From Proteus cibi (lineage in GTDB: Bacteria; Pseudomonadota; Gammaproteobacteria; Enterobacterales; Enterobacteriaceae): 64,000 nt of DNA. The position numbers and the translations under genes are program-made. The notes beneath the pieces are model-generated. The model saw only the letters and a program-made list of their open reading frames with translations, searched no databases and was not told where the DNA came from. Below are positions 10,281 through 19,845 of this stretch, one piece after another. Position 1 is the stretch's first letter. Each line of letters opens with the position of its first letter. Location of the stretch: contig NZ_PENW01000025.1 in the NCBI RefSeq assembly GCF_003144405.1, forward strand, positions 1 through 64,000, given 5' to 3'.

Positions 10281-10329
10281 AAAACAAATATTTAACACAA
10301 TTACGTAAACACCACTATAAAAAATTAAT

Positions 10330-10368
10330 CATGGAAATAAAATATTTAATTAATGTTTTATTTTCATG
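10330..10368 (+). repeat. imperfect inverted repeat upstream of the pilin gene
   Basis: CATGGAAATAAAA (10330-10342) and TTTTATTTTCATG (10356-10368) form a 13-bp repeat with one mismatch and a 13-bp spacer, in the 323-bp gap between the regulator and pilin genes. It could be a regulator terminator or an operator. The rest of 10281-10603 shows no gene. Confidence 0.5.
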
Positions 10369-10603
10369 AGTTATTAGCTTTATGAAAGTAGAGGTGTTAA
10401 CAACAGACAAACTATTACCCTGTACAATAAATAACAATTATTAGGAAAATAAAAAATACGTATTAAGTATTTTTATTTGCCACGGACTGCTTTTATTTAT
10501 TTTACACCAATAGCGAGTCAAAAAATAAGTTTCTAAATATTAACTGTAATATTTAGCGATTTATTAAAACGTAGTTATCTAATATAAAACGAAGGACTTT
10601 AGA

Positions 10604-11167
10604 ATGAAAAAATCTATCATTGGTGCATCTTTAGCAGTAGCATTCGGTCTAATGGCAGGTAATGCTATGGCTGCAGATAATACAGGTACAATTACTTTTA
10701 ATGGTGAATTAACAGATACAACTTGTAAAGTTGATATCGAAGGTCAAGGCCCAGATGCAACTATTACTCTGCCAACAGTAAGTACCAATGTTTTACAAAA
10801 TGCAGGTGAAGTCACTGGACGTACTGCATTCAACATGAACTTATCTGATTGTAAAATCGGCGTAGCTGGTCACAGCACTGTTTCTGCATTCTTCGAAACA
10901 GGCGCAACCGTAGACCAAGCAACTGGTCGTCTGAAAAATATGGATGTTGCTGCAACGGGTGCCAAACAGGTTCAATTACAACTGTTAGATGGTGCTAATT
11001 TCAATGCCATTAAAGTAGGTAATACATCTCAAGTAAATAATACTACTTACTACACAATTACTAATGATAAAGCCACTCTGCCATACGCTGTTGAATACTA
11101 CGCTATCGGTAAAACCGAAGCGGGTAAAGTAACAAGTAGCGTTGTTTATACTCTGCAGTATAAATAA
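10604..11167 (+). CDS. major fimbrial subunit (type 1-like pilin)
   Basis: The 187-residue precursor has a signal peptide cut after AMA (residue 23), then a pilin domain with a disulfide pair (Cys41 in DTTCKVDI and Cys83 in SDCKIG) and an N-terminal strand for donor-strand exchange. It ends VVYTLQYK, the chaperone-recognised terminal strand with penultimate aromatic residue. A GAAGGAC ribosome-binding site precedes the ATG. As the first gene of a pilin-chaperone-usher-adhesin operon it is probably the main shaft protein. I cannot assign it to a named Proteus fimbria. Confidence 0.92.
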   Translation: MKKSIIGASLAVAFGLMAGNAMAADNTGTITFNGELTDTTCKVDIEGQGPDATITLPTVSTNVLQNAGEVTGRTAFNMNLSDCKIGVAGHSTVSAFFETGATVDQATGRLKNMDVAATGAKQVQLQLLDGANFNAIKVGNTSQVNNTTYYTITNDKATLPYAVEYYAIGKTEAGKVTSSVVYTLQYK

Positions 11168-11174
11168 TCGAAAT

Positions 11175-11211
11175 AAACAGGGAGGAGACTCCTCCTTCCT
11201 GTTTGCTTTTT
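11175..11211 (+). terminator. leaky terminator between pilin and chaperone genes
   Basis: AAACAGG-GAGGAG (11175-11187) pairs with CTCCTT-CCTGTTT (11192-11204) around a 4-nt loop and is followed by GCTTTTTATT. Such hairpins after a major-pilin gene usually give an excess of shaft subunit over assembly proteins. Confidence 0.82.
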
Positions 11212-11232
11212 ATTAATGGAATAAAGATAAAT

Positions 11233-11952
11233 ATGAAAACCACTAAATTAATTAAAAGCTTTTTCTTGAGTTTATTATTAATTATTCCAACATGGGTAAA
11301 CGCTGGCGTTATTATTAGTGGTACTCGTGTTATTTATAATGAAAATGAAAAAGAAGTCACAGTAAAAATTAGTAACGAAGGGAAGGTGCCTGTATTAATT
11401 CAAAACTGGATTGACACAGGTAATGTTGATGCAAAACCAGAAAATATTCAGGTTCCCTTTGTATTAACACCACCGGTATTCCGTATTGAGCCAGAAAAAT
11501 CGCAATCATTAAGAATTAGTTTCACTGGTGCAGCCGCATTACCTAAAGATAAAGAATCTATTTATTGGTTAAATGTATTAGAAATACCACCAAATGCAAA
11601 TACAGAAATAGATAATAAATTACAAATTGCTTATCGCTCTAGAATAAAACTATTTTATCGTCCAGACGCACTAAAAGATAAAATAGGTGCAATAAATGCA
11701 GCTGAAGGTCTTCAATTTTCAATTGCTGGTAACAAATTAAAAGCAATTAACAATTCACCTTATTTTGTTTCACTCGTTTCTATCACTATTGCAAATAATG
11801 AGAAAAACCCAATTGATGGTGAAGTTGTTCCACCATTAGGCCAACACGAATTTACGCTCCCCAATGGCGTATCGGCAAATTTAGGAAGCAAGGTTGTTTA
11901 TCGTTATGTGAATGACTGGGGTGCAATGAAAATAGTTGAAACGAAACTCTAG
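11233..11952 (+). CDS. periplasmic fimbrial chaperone
   Basis: A PapD-like chaperone that folds pilins in the periplasm and delivers them to the usher. The ATG at 11233 gives a normal signal peptide (MKTTKLIKSFFLSLLLIIP...VNA) and 239 residues. The mature protein begins GVIISGTRVIYNENEKEVTV, the conserved first strand. The subdomain-1 signature VPFVLTPPVFRIEPEKSQSL and the IYWLNVLEIPP segment follow, then the second Ig-like domain. It lies between the pilin and the usher, 38 bp before the usher start. Confidence 0.94.
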   Translation: MKTTKLIKSFFLSLLLIIPTWVNAGVIISGTRVIYNENEKEVTVKISNEGKVPVLIQNWIDTGNVDAKPENIQVPFVLTPPVFRIEPEKSQSLRISFTGAAALPKDKESIYWLNVLEIPPNANTEIDNKLQIAYRSRIKLFYRPDALKDKIGAINAAEGLQFSIAGNKLKAINNSPYFVSLVSITIANNEKNPIDGEVVPPLGQHEFTLPNGVSANLGSKVVYRYVNDWGAMKIVETKL

Positions 11953-11990
11953 CACTCTCAATACTTCATAAAATAGATGGGAATATTCAA

Positions 11991-14636
11991 ATGAGCAGTT
12001 ATATTTTAAAAACTATTATAATATCTGCTAGTGCTACTTTATTTTTAGTAACACCTTATACTTATGCAGAAAATATAACAGGGATCGAAAATAATAAATG
12101 GCTACCTAACGGTACTCCTTCATTATCGTCCAATATGTCGCCTTTATTACAAAATAGTACTGACTCATCAACAGAGAATAGTCACTCTTCTCATACAAAT
12201 GGAAATGGCTCACTCTCATTTAATCCTATTTTTATGAATACTTCTCAAGGTGATATTGATATCAGTCGCTTTGATAAAGAAAATACCTTTTTGCCTGGTA
12301 CATGGAATGTTGAGATCTATGTCAATAGCCAATTTATGGCAAGGACCCCAGTCACTTTTAAAGATATGGAAAATGGTCAAGTATCACCTTGTTTAACTAA
12401 AGATATTATCGACTTAATTGGCTTTAAAAATGACAAAATCACCCCTTTATTAAAAAGTGCATTAGAATTACATGAGTGTATTGCACTCACCGATTTTGTC
12501 CCCTCAACAGAAGTCAACTATGACCATTCAGTTCAACGTTTAACGATTAATACACCACAAGCTCTTGTTGGTTATAAACCTCGTGGTTATGTAAATCCTT
12601 CACTTTGGGAGCGAGGCATAAATGCGTTATTAGTGAGCTATAACGCAAACTATTTTATGTCTCGTAGCAATGGAACGAATTACAAATCCGCTTTCGTTGG
12701 CGTTAATAGCAATCTTAATTTAGGGACATGGAGTTTCCATCACACGGGTAACTATTCATAGAATGAACAGAATGGCCATGACTACACATCAACTTATAAT
12801 TATCTGCAACGTATTATCACGACAATAAAAGGTGTGGTTCAAGTTGGCGATGTCCTTACGACAGGACAACTTTTTGATTCTCAACCATTAAGGGGGATTC
12901 AACTCTTTAGTGATGAGAAAATGTTACCTGACTCTCAACGTGGCTTTGCGCCGACGATCCGTGGGGTCGCAAAATCCAATGCGCGAGTTATTATTCGCCA
13001 AGATGGACAAGTGATCCATGAAATTGCCGTACCACCCGGTCCATTTGAAATTAATGACCTTTATCCATCAGGATATGGCGGTAACTTGGATGTCACCATC
13101 CAAGAATCTGACGGTTCACAACAGAATTTTAGAGTCTATTACGCTTCCGTTGTACAGTTACTGCGCCCAGGACAACATAACTATACCGTGGCAGCGGGTC
13201 ATTTAAATTCATCAGCAGTGGATTATGATCCAACATTATATCAGGCCACTTATCGCCGTGGATTAACTAACTTGATAACGGGTTACGCTGGTATACAGAG
13301 TACTGGTGCAGATTACTATGCACTTCAAGCGGGTTTAGCATTAAGTACACCATTAGGGGCATTTTCTGCTGATATTACTCAAGCGCGCTTGCACTTAAAT
13401 ACAACGTCGTCAAAAGTGAATAGCGGACAAAGTTATCAAATCAGTTACAGTAAATTCATTCAAGATACTAATAGTAACCTGACAATTGCCGCTTATAAGT
13501 TTAATACCGAAAAATTCTATGACTATAGCTCTGCCGTTCAAGCAATAAATGAAGAGCGCTACGGTCGAAGTATTAATAATATTTGGCGTCCCAAAAGTCG
13601 CTTTAACGTCACAATTGATCAAGGTTTACCTGAAGGTTGGGGAACATTCTATGTTAGTGGATTTACACAAAACTACTGGAATAACGACACCACCGACTTG
13701 CAATATCAAATGGGTTATAACAATCGCTGGAAACGTCTCTCCTATGGCTTAAACGTCGGTCAAGCTCGTAATGCAGATGGCAAAAAAGAGACATCTTTTG
13801 AGTTGAACTTTATTTTACCACTCTACGATTTAAGTGTTGATCATATGCCAACCTTAACCGCAGCCTTAACTCGTAATGGTCGAGGTGACGTCGGTGAGCG
13901 CATCGGGATCTCAGGATCTGCGGGTGAAAATAACCGTTATAACTATGGCATAACTGCAATGAATACTAACCATGGTATTGGCTCAAGTATGACCTTAAAC
14001 GGCAGTGCAAAAACTAACTATACCAACTTAACAGCAAACTATGGCTTAGGTGAGCATTATCAAAATGGTTCGATTGGTGCTAGCGGTTCATTAATCGGCT
14101 GGTCTGGTGGTGTAGTTGCAACGCCTTATCAAGGCAATACTTTTGCTGTGGTTGAAGCAGATGGTGCTAAAGGTGCAAAAGTCAGTGGCTATCCGGGCAT
14201 TGAAATCGATGGCTTTGGTCATGCTGCTGTACCTTATTTAACCCCATATCAAATGAATGACATCACGATTAACCCGAAAGGAATGTCAAATAATATCGAG
14301 CTACAAAATACACAAGCGCGTATTGCACCATTTGAAGGTGCGATTACTAAAGTAGAATTTAAAACTCATGCAGGTATCCCTCTGTTAATTACAATTCAAC
14401 GTAATAACGGCGCTATTCCATTTGGTAGTGTCGCTTACGATGAACAGAACAATGAAGTGGGTAGTATAGGTCAGGGAGGACTTCTCTACGCCCGAGTTGA
14501 AAAAGCATCAGGTCGTTTAACCGTGAAATGGGGGCCGGGTGAAATACAGCAATGTACTATTAACTATAGTGCGCCAGCACAAGATGAAAATAACCAAAGT
14601 AGTTTTGTTCAATTAACCAGTGTCTGTGGAGAATAA
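11991..14636 (+). pseudogene. outer-membrane fimbrial usher interrupted by in-frame TAG
   Basis: FimD-family usher that would form the outer-membrane pore for fimbrial assembly. Coding similarity runs through one reading frame from 11991 to 14636 (881 codons), but codon 257 is TAG (12759-12761), right after ...HHTGNYS in the N-terminal part of the barrel. Usher signatures continue past it: YNYLQR, LFDSQPLRGIQLFSDEKMLP, GFAPTIRGVAKSNARVIIRQ, the plug and the C-terminal CTINYSAP region. No frame shift is present; a Trp (TGG) or Gln (CAG) to TAG change would explain it. Unless the codon is suppressed or is a sequencing error, no functional usher is made. Confidence 0.88.
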
Positions 14637-14639
14637 AGT

Positions 14640-15800
14640 ATGAAGCCTATTATTAAAAACTCATTAGCCTTAATGCTTCTACTTTTACCTGTGGCTGAAG
14701 TAATGGCAAAAACAGAGGTCACATGTACAATGGATGCCCCTGTATTTACTCGCTCAATGACAATAAACGGTACTATCTTTGTTGGGCCTGATATGCCGAT
14801 AGGTTCCGTTGTTTATCAAGGACAAATAGACTATAACAACAAAGCACTAAATTATGAGTGCTCTAGTTACGATCCAGAAGATCCTGATAAAACAGTCCTT
14901 TTTATGGAAAGGCAGGAGTTGAAAATACTCAGTACCACAGGCACCCCTGTGATAAGTCCAGGTATTCCCGCTAATGTCTTTAGAACAAATAATCCAGGAT
15001 TAGGCATTGTATTTTTCGCAAATAGAAATGTAGATAATACATTGCCACTCGGCATACCTAAGCTATCTTGGGAAGGACAACGCATATTAGATAAAAATAG
15101 GAGATCAATTCGGTATTTTGCCTCACCAATATTACATTATTCAATAATTAAAATTGGTCCAATTCAACCGGGTATTTTTGATCTAACTGACATTGCACGT
15201 ATGCAACTTGATGTAAATTATCCTAATAAAAATCAAGTTGATGCACCTGGCTTTCCCATTATAGCCTCATATATAGATGTTACAGGTTCCATAACTGTGA
15301 CATCTTCAAGTTGTAAAACTCAAGATTACACCGTAGAACTTGGCTCGCATGAAACTGCCACACTACCTGCCAAAGGCAGTTCAACCAAATGGATAAACTC
15401 CGATATTATATTAACCAACTGCCCTGCATTTAGAGGTTATTATTCAGGAAAGAAAGGTAATGTATACACAAGTGAAGTGGGTCAAACATTCCCTGAACGC
15501 GATCCTAATGAATTAAGAGTCACCATTAAACCTGTAAATCCAGCTATTCCAGAATATCCTGGCACTTTTAAAGTCAATGATGTACCGGGTGCGGCTAAAG
15601 GTGTCGGTATCCAACTTGCATTTGGTGATGTAGGAGAAAATTTTGTTAAATTTAATACGCCAACCGCCTTTGCACAGCCAATCACGGAAAAAGCAGGTAC
15701 AGTCAGCATTCCATTACGAGCACGTTATATTCGTGTCGATGACCGATTATCGGCAGGTTCCGCCAATGGTGCTGCAACCTTTATGATTGAATATTATTAA
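14640..15800 (+). CDS. two-domain fimbrial tip adhesin
   Basis: The 386-residue precursor has a signal peptide ending ...AEVMA, an N-terminal binding domain (about 24-215) with its own cysteines, and a C-terminal pilin domain (about 216-386) with the Cys pair SSCKTQDYTV / TNCPAF and the terminal strand GAATFMIEYY. This resembles FimH-type tip adhesins, so it likely caps the fimbria; its ligand is unknown. It starts 3 bp after the usher stop, the last gene of the operon. With a broken usher upstream it may not reach the surface. Confidence 0.82.
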   Translation: MKPIIKNSLALMLLLLPVAEVMAKTEVTCTMDAPVFTRSMTINGTIFVGPDMPIGSVVYQGQIDYNNKALNYECSSYDPEDPDKTVLFMERQELKILSTTGTPVISPGIPANVFRTNNPGLGIVFFANRNVDNTLPLGIPKLSWEGQRILDKNRRSIRYFASPILHYSIIKIGPIQPGIFDLTDIARMQLDVNYPNKNQVDAPGFPIIASYIDVTGSITVTSSSCKTQDYTVELGSHETATLPAKGSSTKWINSDIILTNCPAFRGYYSGKKGNVYTSEVGQTFPERDPNELRVTIKPVNPAIPEYPGTFKVNDVPGAAKGVGIQLAFGDVGENFVKFNTPTAFAQPITEKAGTVSIPLRARYIRVDDRLSAGSANGAATFMIEYY

Positions 15801-15825
15801 TTTTTACTCTGTTTGCCAACAACAT

Positions 15826-15862
15826 AAAACTCACTCTGATAACCTAAATCAGCGTGAGTTTT
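15826..15862. terminator. bidirectional terminator
   Basis: AAAACTCAC-T-CTGAT (15826-15840) pairs with ATCAG-C-GTGAGTTTT (15848-15862). It separates the convergent adhesin and chemoreceptor 2 genes and resembles the hairpin next to chemoreceptor 1 (CTCACTCT core). Confidence 0.85.
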
Positions 15863-15872
15863 TTAATCATAA

Positions 15873-17399
15873 CTACGCGTGTTCCTCAACTTGAAAAACA
15901 GCGACATTATCCATTAAGAGTTGTGCTTTTTCGTCTAACATCATGGTGGATGTTGCACTTTGATCAACTAGCGATGCATTTTGCTGCACAACGGTATCCA
16001 TCTGATTAATCGCTACCGCTATTTGCTCAATGCCTAAACTTTGCTCTTCAGAAGCAAGGCTTATTCCCTGCATAATCTTATTTAGTTTAGTAATTGAAGA
16101 GACCATCTCTTCCATATGCTCACCGGTTTTATTCACCAACTGAGTACCATGAGAGACATCCGCCATGGATTCTTTAATAATATGATTAATCTCTTTTGCC
16201 GCTTCTGCACTTTTAGCTGCTAAGTTTCTTACCTCTACGGCAACAACTCTAAAACCACGACCTTGATCACCCGCTCTTGCGGCTTCTACGGCGGCATTCA
16301 ATGCCAAAATATTGGTTTGGCTTGCAATGCCATTAATTACGTCGTTGATTTCACCCACTTTTACCGCACCATTTTCTATTTTTTTCATCGAGCTAATGGC
16401 ATCTTTCATAATGATTGAACCATCCATAGCAACATTATGCGCTTCAGTAGTAATATCATTTGCTAATACGGTATTTTCTGTATTATTTGCCACTGCTGTT
16501 TTTATCTCTTCCATACTTGCAGCGGTTTGTTGCAGTGCACTTGCTTGCTCTTCAGTACGAGATGATAGCTCTTGATTGCCTGATGCAATTTCAGTGGCTT
16601 CTTTTTTCATCTCTGACGCCTCTTTTTTAACGGCTAATATTGTGGACGTTAATGATTTTTGCATATCACTGACATGAGAAAATAGCTTGCCAAACTCATC
16701 TTTACTTTCTTTGGGTAATGTAAAAACCAAATTTCCCTCACCCACTTTTTTTAAAATATCAGAAAGTAAATTAAGGTTGAAAATAAACTTCTCATTTACC
16801 CAGCGAATAACCACATACAACATGGTTAATAAAATTATTAATGATATAAGCGTTGAATAGAGAGAGAAATGAACCATTGATAACTGTTGATGACTAATAG
16901 TGTCATTATTGGTTTTTGTTATAAGAAAATAGTTATCAAATAACTTAGAGAGATGTTCAAAATCTGAGGCAAAGGTTTCATCTTTGAAATCTATCGAGTT
17001 TATATTATTAATAGATAAAAGAAGCCTATCAATAAGATTATTAAATAGCTTAGAGACTGCTATTGCACTTTCCTGTGCTTGAGCTGTGTTTTTTTTCTCT
17101 GTTACCCAGCTAGTAATAATTTTCTTAGCATTCACTGCTAGCGCTTTAGTTTGTCCAATAACTTTATCATCTACTGCGTTACTCTCCTCGCTGTTTTGCA
17201 TAATAAAATTCACATTAGAGCGCATTGTTGCGAGTTCATATCTCGCTTCTTGAACATCGGTAAAGCGCGTTGATAATGCTTCCGCCAGTGAGAAATTATT
17301 TTGCATTCTATAAATAAAGAATAATGATATTGCAGATGAGAGAAAAAATAGAAACAACAATATTATCGCGCCAAGCTTAGCCGAATTTTTAATGTTCAT
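15873..17399 (-). CDS. methyl-accepting chemotaxis protein (paralogue 2)
   Basis: A chemoreceptor closely related to the one at 7315-8847. The ATG at 17399 (MNIKNSAKLGAIILLF) has AGGTG upstream and gives 508 residues. TM1 is near 8-30, the periplasmic helical domain about 31-180 and TM2 about 185-208, followed by HAMP and the signalling domain with INDVINGIASQTNILALNAA and EAARAGDQGRGFRVVAVEVR. The two proteins are most alike in the cytoplasmic part and differ in the sensor, suggesting different ligands after duplication. It also lacks a C-terminal NWETF tether, ending VFQVEEHA. Its promoter matches FliA. Confidence 0.95.
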   Translation of the reverse strand: MNIKNSAKLGAIILLFLFFLSSAISLFFIYRMQNNFSLAEALSTRFTDVQEARYELATMRSNVNFIMQNSEESNAVDDKVIGQTKALAVNAKKIITSWVTEKKNTAQAQESAIAVSKLFNNLIDRLLLSINNINSIDFKDETFASDFEHLSKLFDNYFLITKTNNDTISHQQLSMVHFSLYSTLISLIILLTMLYVVIRWVNEKFIFNLNLLSDILKKVGEGNLVFTLPKESKDEFGKLFSHVSDMQKSLTSTILAVKKEASEMKKEATEIASGNQELSSRTEEQASALQQTAASMEEIKTAVANNTENTVLANDITTEAHNVAMDGSIIMKDAISSMKKIENGAVKVGEINDVINGIASQTNILALNAAVEAARAGDQGRGFRVVAVEVRNLAAKSAEAAKEINHIIKESMADVSHGTQLVNKTGEHMEEMVSSITKLNKIMQGISLASEEQSLGIEQIAVAINQMDTVVQQNASLVDQSATSTMMLDEKAQLLMDNVAVFQVEEHA

Positions 17400-17448
17400 A
17401 ATAAGAAACACCTATGTACTCATATTAATATCAATAAATTATATTTTC

Positions 17449-17475
17449 TTATCGGCACTAAATACCTTTTATTTA
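17449..17475 (-). promoter_or_regulatory. sigma-28 (FliA) promoter of chemoreceptor 2
   Basis: On the minus strand TAAATAAA (17475-17468), N11 and GCCGATAA (17456-17449) repeat exactly the -35 and -10 elements of chemoreceptor 1. It is 50 bp from the ATG. Confidence 0.88.
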
Positions 17476-17813
17476 AATCAAACAAAAATTAATAATATTA
17501 TATTTTTTATAGTGTTATTATCTTTATATAGAAAAACAATCATATTATTTCAAGTAACAACTCAAATATATTTAAACTCTAAAATAAACCGATAAATATT
17601 ATTATTAATAATTAATCAATAATTTATTAAATTAACATTTTTGATGGCTTTTATTTTATGTAGCACTTTGTTTTTACTTATCAAACGTTTTGTGCGTGTT
17701 TAAAAAGAGGATCATTACCCGTAAATTCCCTACTACTACCTGATTTTTTCAACAATGATATAATAAACAAAATTACTCCTCGAACCCTGATGATTTACGG
17801 AGCCTTACCCTGT
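17476..17813. other. AT-rich intergenic region
   Basis: It lies between the divergent chemoreceptor 2 promoter and the HAD phosphatase gene. It is very AT-rich with no credible gene; the promoter of the HAD gene must lie here but no convincing hexamer pair stands out. Confidence 0.4.
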
Positions 17814-18494
17814 ATGCAACCCCAATTTGAAAACGCGAAAAATACCGTAAAAACGTTATCAGTGTTTGATTTTGATGGCACGCTAACCTATCACGACAGT
17901 TTTATTCCTTTTCTAAAATTTGCCTTTGGTAAACGTAAATTCTCACGCCGTTTAATTAAAATGGTATTACCGACATTACGTTGTTTTAGACGCAAACTCA
18001 CCCGTGATGAACTAAAAGAAGTGCTGATCAAAACTTTTCTAACCAATATTGAAGAACAATGGTTAAAAGAAAAAGCAGAACAATTTTGCCAGCTTTACTG
18101 GACTAAATTAATGCGCCCTACGGGCTTATTCGCTGTTGCAGAAGAAGTAAATAGCAATGCTGAAGTAACGATTTGCTCTGCATCACCTGCGATGGTGTTA
18201 GAGCCTTTTGCAAAACGCTTAGGCATTAAACTAATAGGAACAACACTTGAAGTTGTTGATGGGAAGCTGACAGGTAAAATTATTGGCAATAATTGCCGTT
18301 GTGGTGAAAAAATCAAACGATTAGAAGCGGTATACGGCGACTTAACACAATACCATTTAAGGGCGTGGGGAGACTCTCGTGGTGATCATGAATTACTTTT
18401 CGCCGCGCAAGATCCTCATTGGCGTCACTTTCATACTGGTCGTCGTAAAGCTAAAAATTCACCAATCAAAGTAACAGCAAAAAAAGAGTCTTAA
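17814..18494 (+). CDS. HAD-IB family phosphatase
   Basis: The 226-residue protein starts at the ATG at 17814, which has ACGGAG upstream; the ATG at 17790 lacks a ribosome-binding site. HAD motif I is SVFDFDGTLTYHDS (nucleophile in DFDGT), motif II is TICSASPAMV, a lysine lies in CGEKIKRLE, and motif IV is AWGDSRGDHELL. This is the SerB/CicA-like HAD-IB group; E. coli PgpC (YfhB), which acts on phosphatidylglycerophosphate, is a more distant member. The substrate cannot be told from sequence. It is a single gene facing the ter operon. Confidence 0.82.
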   Translation: MQPQFENAKNTVKTLSVFDFDGTLTYHDSFIPFLKFAFGKRKFSRRLIKMVLPTLRCFRRKLTRDELKEVLIKTFLTNIEEQWLKEKAEQFCQLYWTKLMRPTGLFAVAEEVNSNAEVTICSASPAMVLEPFAKRLGIKLIGTTLEVVDGKLTGKIIGNNCRCGEKIKRLEAVYGDLTQYHLRAWGDSRGDHELLFAAQDPHWRHFHTGRRKAKNSPIKVTAKKES

Positions 18495-18527
18495 TTGCTG
18501 ATTATTTTCTTATCGATACAAACAAAT

Positions 18528-18548
18528 AGCCCCCGCAATGCGAGGGCT
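18528..18548. terminator. terminator between HAD gene and terE
   Basis: AGCCCCCGC (18528-18536) pairs with GCGAGGGCT (18540-18548), one mismatch, 3-nt loop. It serves the convergent HAD and terE genes. Confidence 0.75.
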
Positions 18549-18558
18549 AAATAGCGTC

Positions 18559-19134
18559 TTAGATATTGACGCCGTGTTGTGCGGCTAACGCACCTAAACC
18601 ACCGGCAAAACCTTGCCCAACGGCTTTGAATTTCCACTCTGCGCCATGGCGATATAACTCACCAAAGATCATTGCTGTTTCTGTTGATGCATCTTCAGAA
18701 AGATCAAAACGTGCAATTTCAGTGTTATTGTCGTTGTTATAAACGCGCATAAAACTGTTGCTGACCATACCAAAGTTTTGTTTGCGGTTTTCTGCATCAT
18801 AAATAGTGACTGCGAATACCAGTTTTTTCACTTCAGCAGGGACTTTTGATAAAGTGATTTTAACTTGCTCATCATCACCATCGCCTTCCCCAGTTCGGTT
18901 ATCTCCTTGGTGTTCAACGCTTCCACATTGACTCACTTTGTTATTAAAGAAGATAAAACTTGCATCTGAAAGTACTTTTCCATCTTCACCTACCATGAAT
19001 ACTGACGCATCTAAGTCAAACTCTGCGCCATCTGTCACGCGGGCATCCCATCCTAGACCAACCATAGCAACCGACATTGTTGGTGCTTCTTTAGTCAGAG
19101 AAACATTACCACCTTTAACGAGGGAAACTGCCAT
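18559..19134 (-). CDS. terE: tellurium resistance protein TerE
   Basis: A 191-residue TerD-family (CABP-type) calcium-binding protein, the last gene of terZABCDE. It has [27 protein letters not shown] (25-32), the acidic DLDASVF strand (40-46) and the calcium-site loop [14 protein letters not shown] (76-89), and ends [17 protein letters not shown]. The operon confers tellurite resistance and tolerance to phage and pore-forming colicins in enterics; the mechanism is unsettled. Very similar to the next gene upstream, TerD, a tandem duplication. Confidence 0.96.
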   Translation of the reverse strand: MAVSLVKGGNVSLTKEAPTMSVAMVGLGWDARVTDGAEFDLDASVFMVGEDGKVLSDASFIFFNNKVSQCGSVEHQGDNRTGEGDGDDEQVKITLSKVPAEVKKLVFAVTIYDAENRKQNFGMVSNSFMRVYNNDNNTEIARFDLSEDASTETAMIFGELYRHGAEWKFKAVGQGFAGGLGALAAQHGVNI

Positions 19135-19213
19135 ATCAAAGCTCCTACTTTATTGAATAAACTGGCAATCACATCTTATGACTGCCAGCGGTTAGTATTT
19201 TACCAATCGGCTA

Positions 19214-19792
19214 TCAAGAGGCATTAATACCGTATTGCGCACAAACTGAACCTAAACCACCCGCATAGCCTTGACCAACCGCGCGGAATTTCCACTCTGT
19301 ACCATGGCGATATAACTCACCAAATAACATTGCAGTTTCCGTTGAGGCATCTTCCGTTAAGTCATAACGAGCAACTTCGATTTGGTTGTCATCATTAACT
19401 AAACGAATAAATGCACCCGATACTTGACCAAAACTTTGGCGGCGCGCTTGCGCATCATGGATCGTGACAACGAAGATAACCTTATCGACATCATTTGGGA
19501 TCATGTCTAATTTGATTTTCAGCGCTTCATCATCACCATCGCCTTCACCTGTGCGGTTATCACCGGTATGAACAACAGAGCCATCAGCAGATCTTAAATT
19601 GTTATAAAAAATGAAATCGGCATCGCTACGCACTTTTCCATTTGCAGCTAACAGAAATACAGATGCATCTAAGTCAAAATCTTGACCATCTGTAGAACGG
19701 GCATCCCAACCAAGTCCGACAAGGACGTTTTTCATCGTTGGGGCTGCTTTGCTCAGAGAGACATTACCACCTTTAGAAAGAGAAACGCTCAT
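19214..19792 (-). CDS. terD: tellurium resistance protein TerD
   Basis: A 192-residue TerD-family protein with [27 protein letters not shown] at 25-32, DLDASVF at 40-46 and the calcium loop [14 protein letters not shown] at 76-89. Family structures bind two calcium ions in this loop. TerD associates with TerC and TerB at the inner membrane in studied systems. It is 53 bp downstream of terC and 79 bp before terE. Aligned position by position with TerE it is colinear through the core. Confidence 0.97.
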   Translation of the reverse strand: MSVSLSKGGNVSLSKAAPTMKNVLVGLGWDARSTDGQDFDLDASVFLLAANGKVRSDADFIFYNNLRSADGSVVHTGDNRTGEGDGDDEALKIKLDMIPNDVDKVIFVVTIHDAQARRQSFGQVSGAFIRLVNDDNQIEVARYDLTEDASTETAMLFGELYRHGTEWKFRAVGQGYAGGLGSVCAQYGINAS

Positions 19793-19845
19793 TTTATAAC
19801 CTCTTTAGTTTTGTTTTTAATATTCTGATTTCTCAAGAATATTTG

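Noticed and set aside
17392..17595. 67-codon frame divergent from chemoreceptor 2
   Set aside because: It runs across the FliA promoter and is low-complexity Ile/Asn/Leu sequence.
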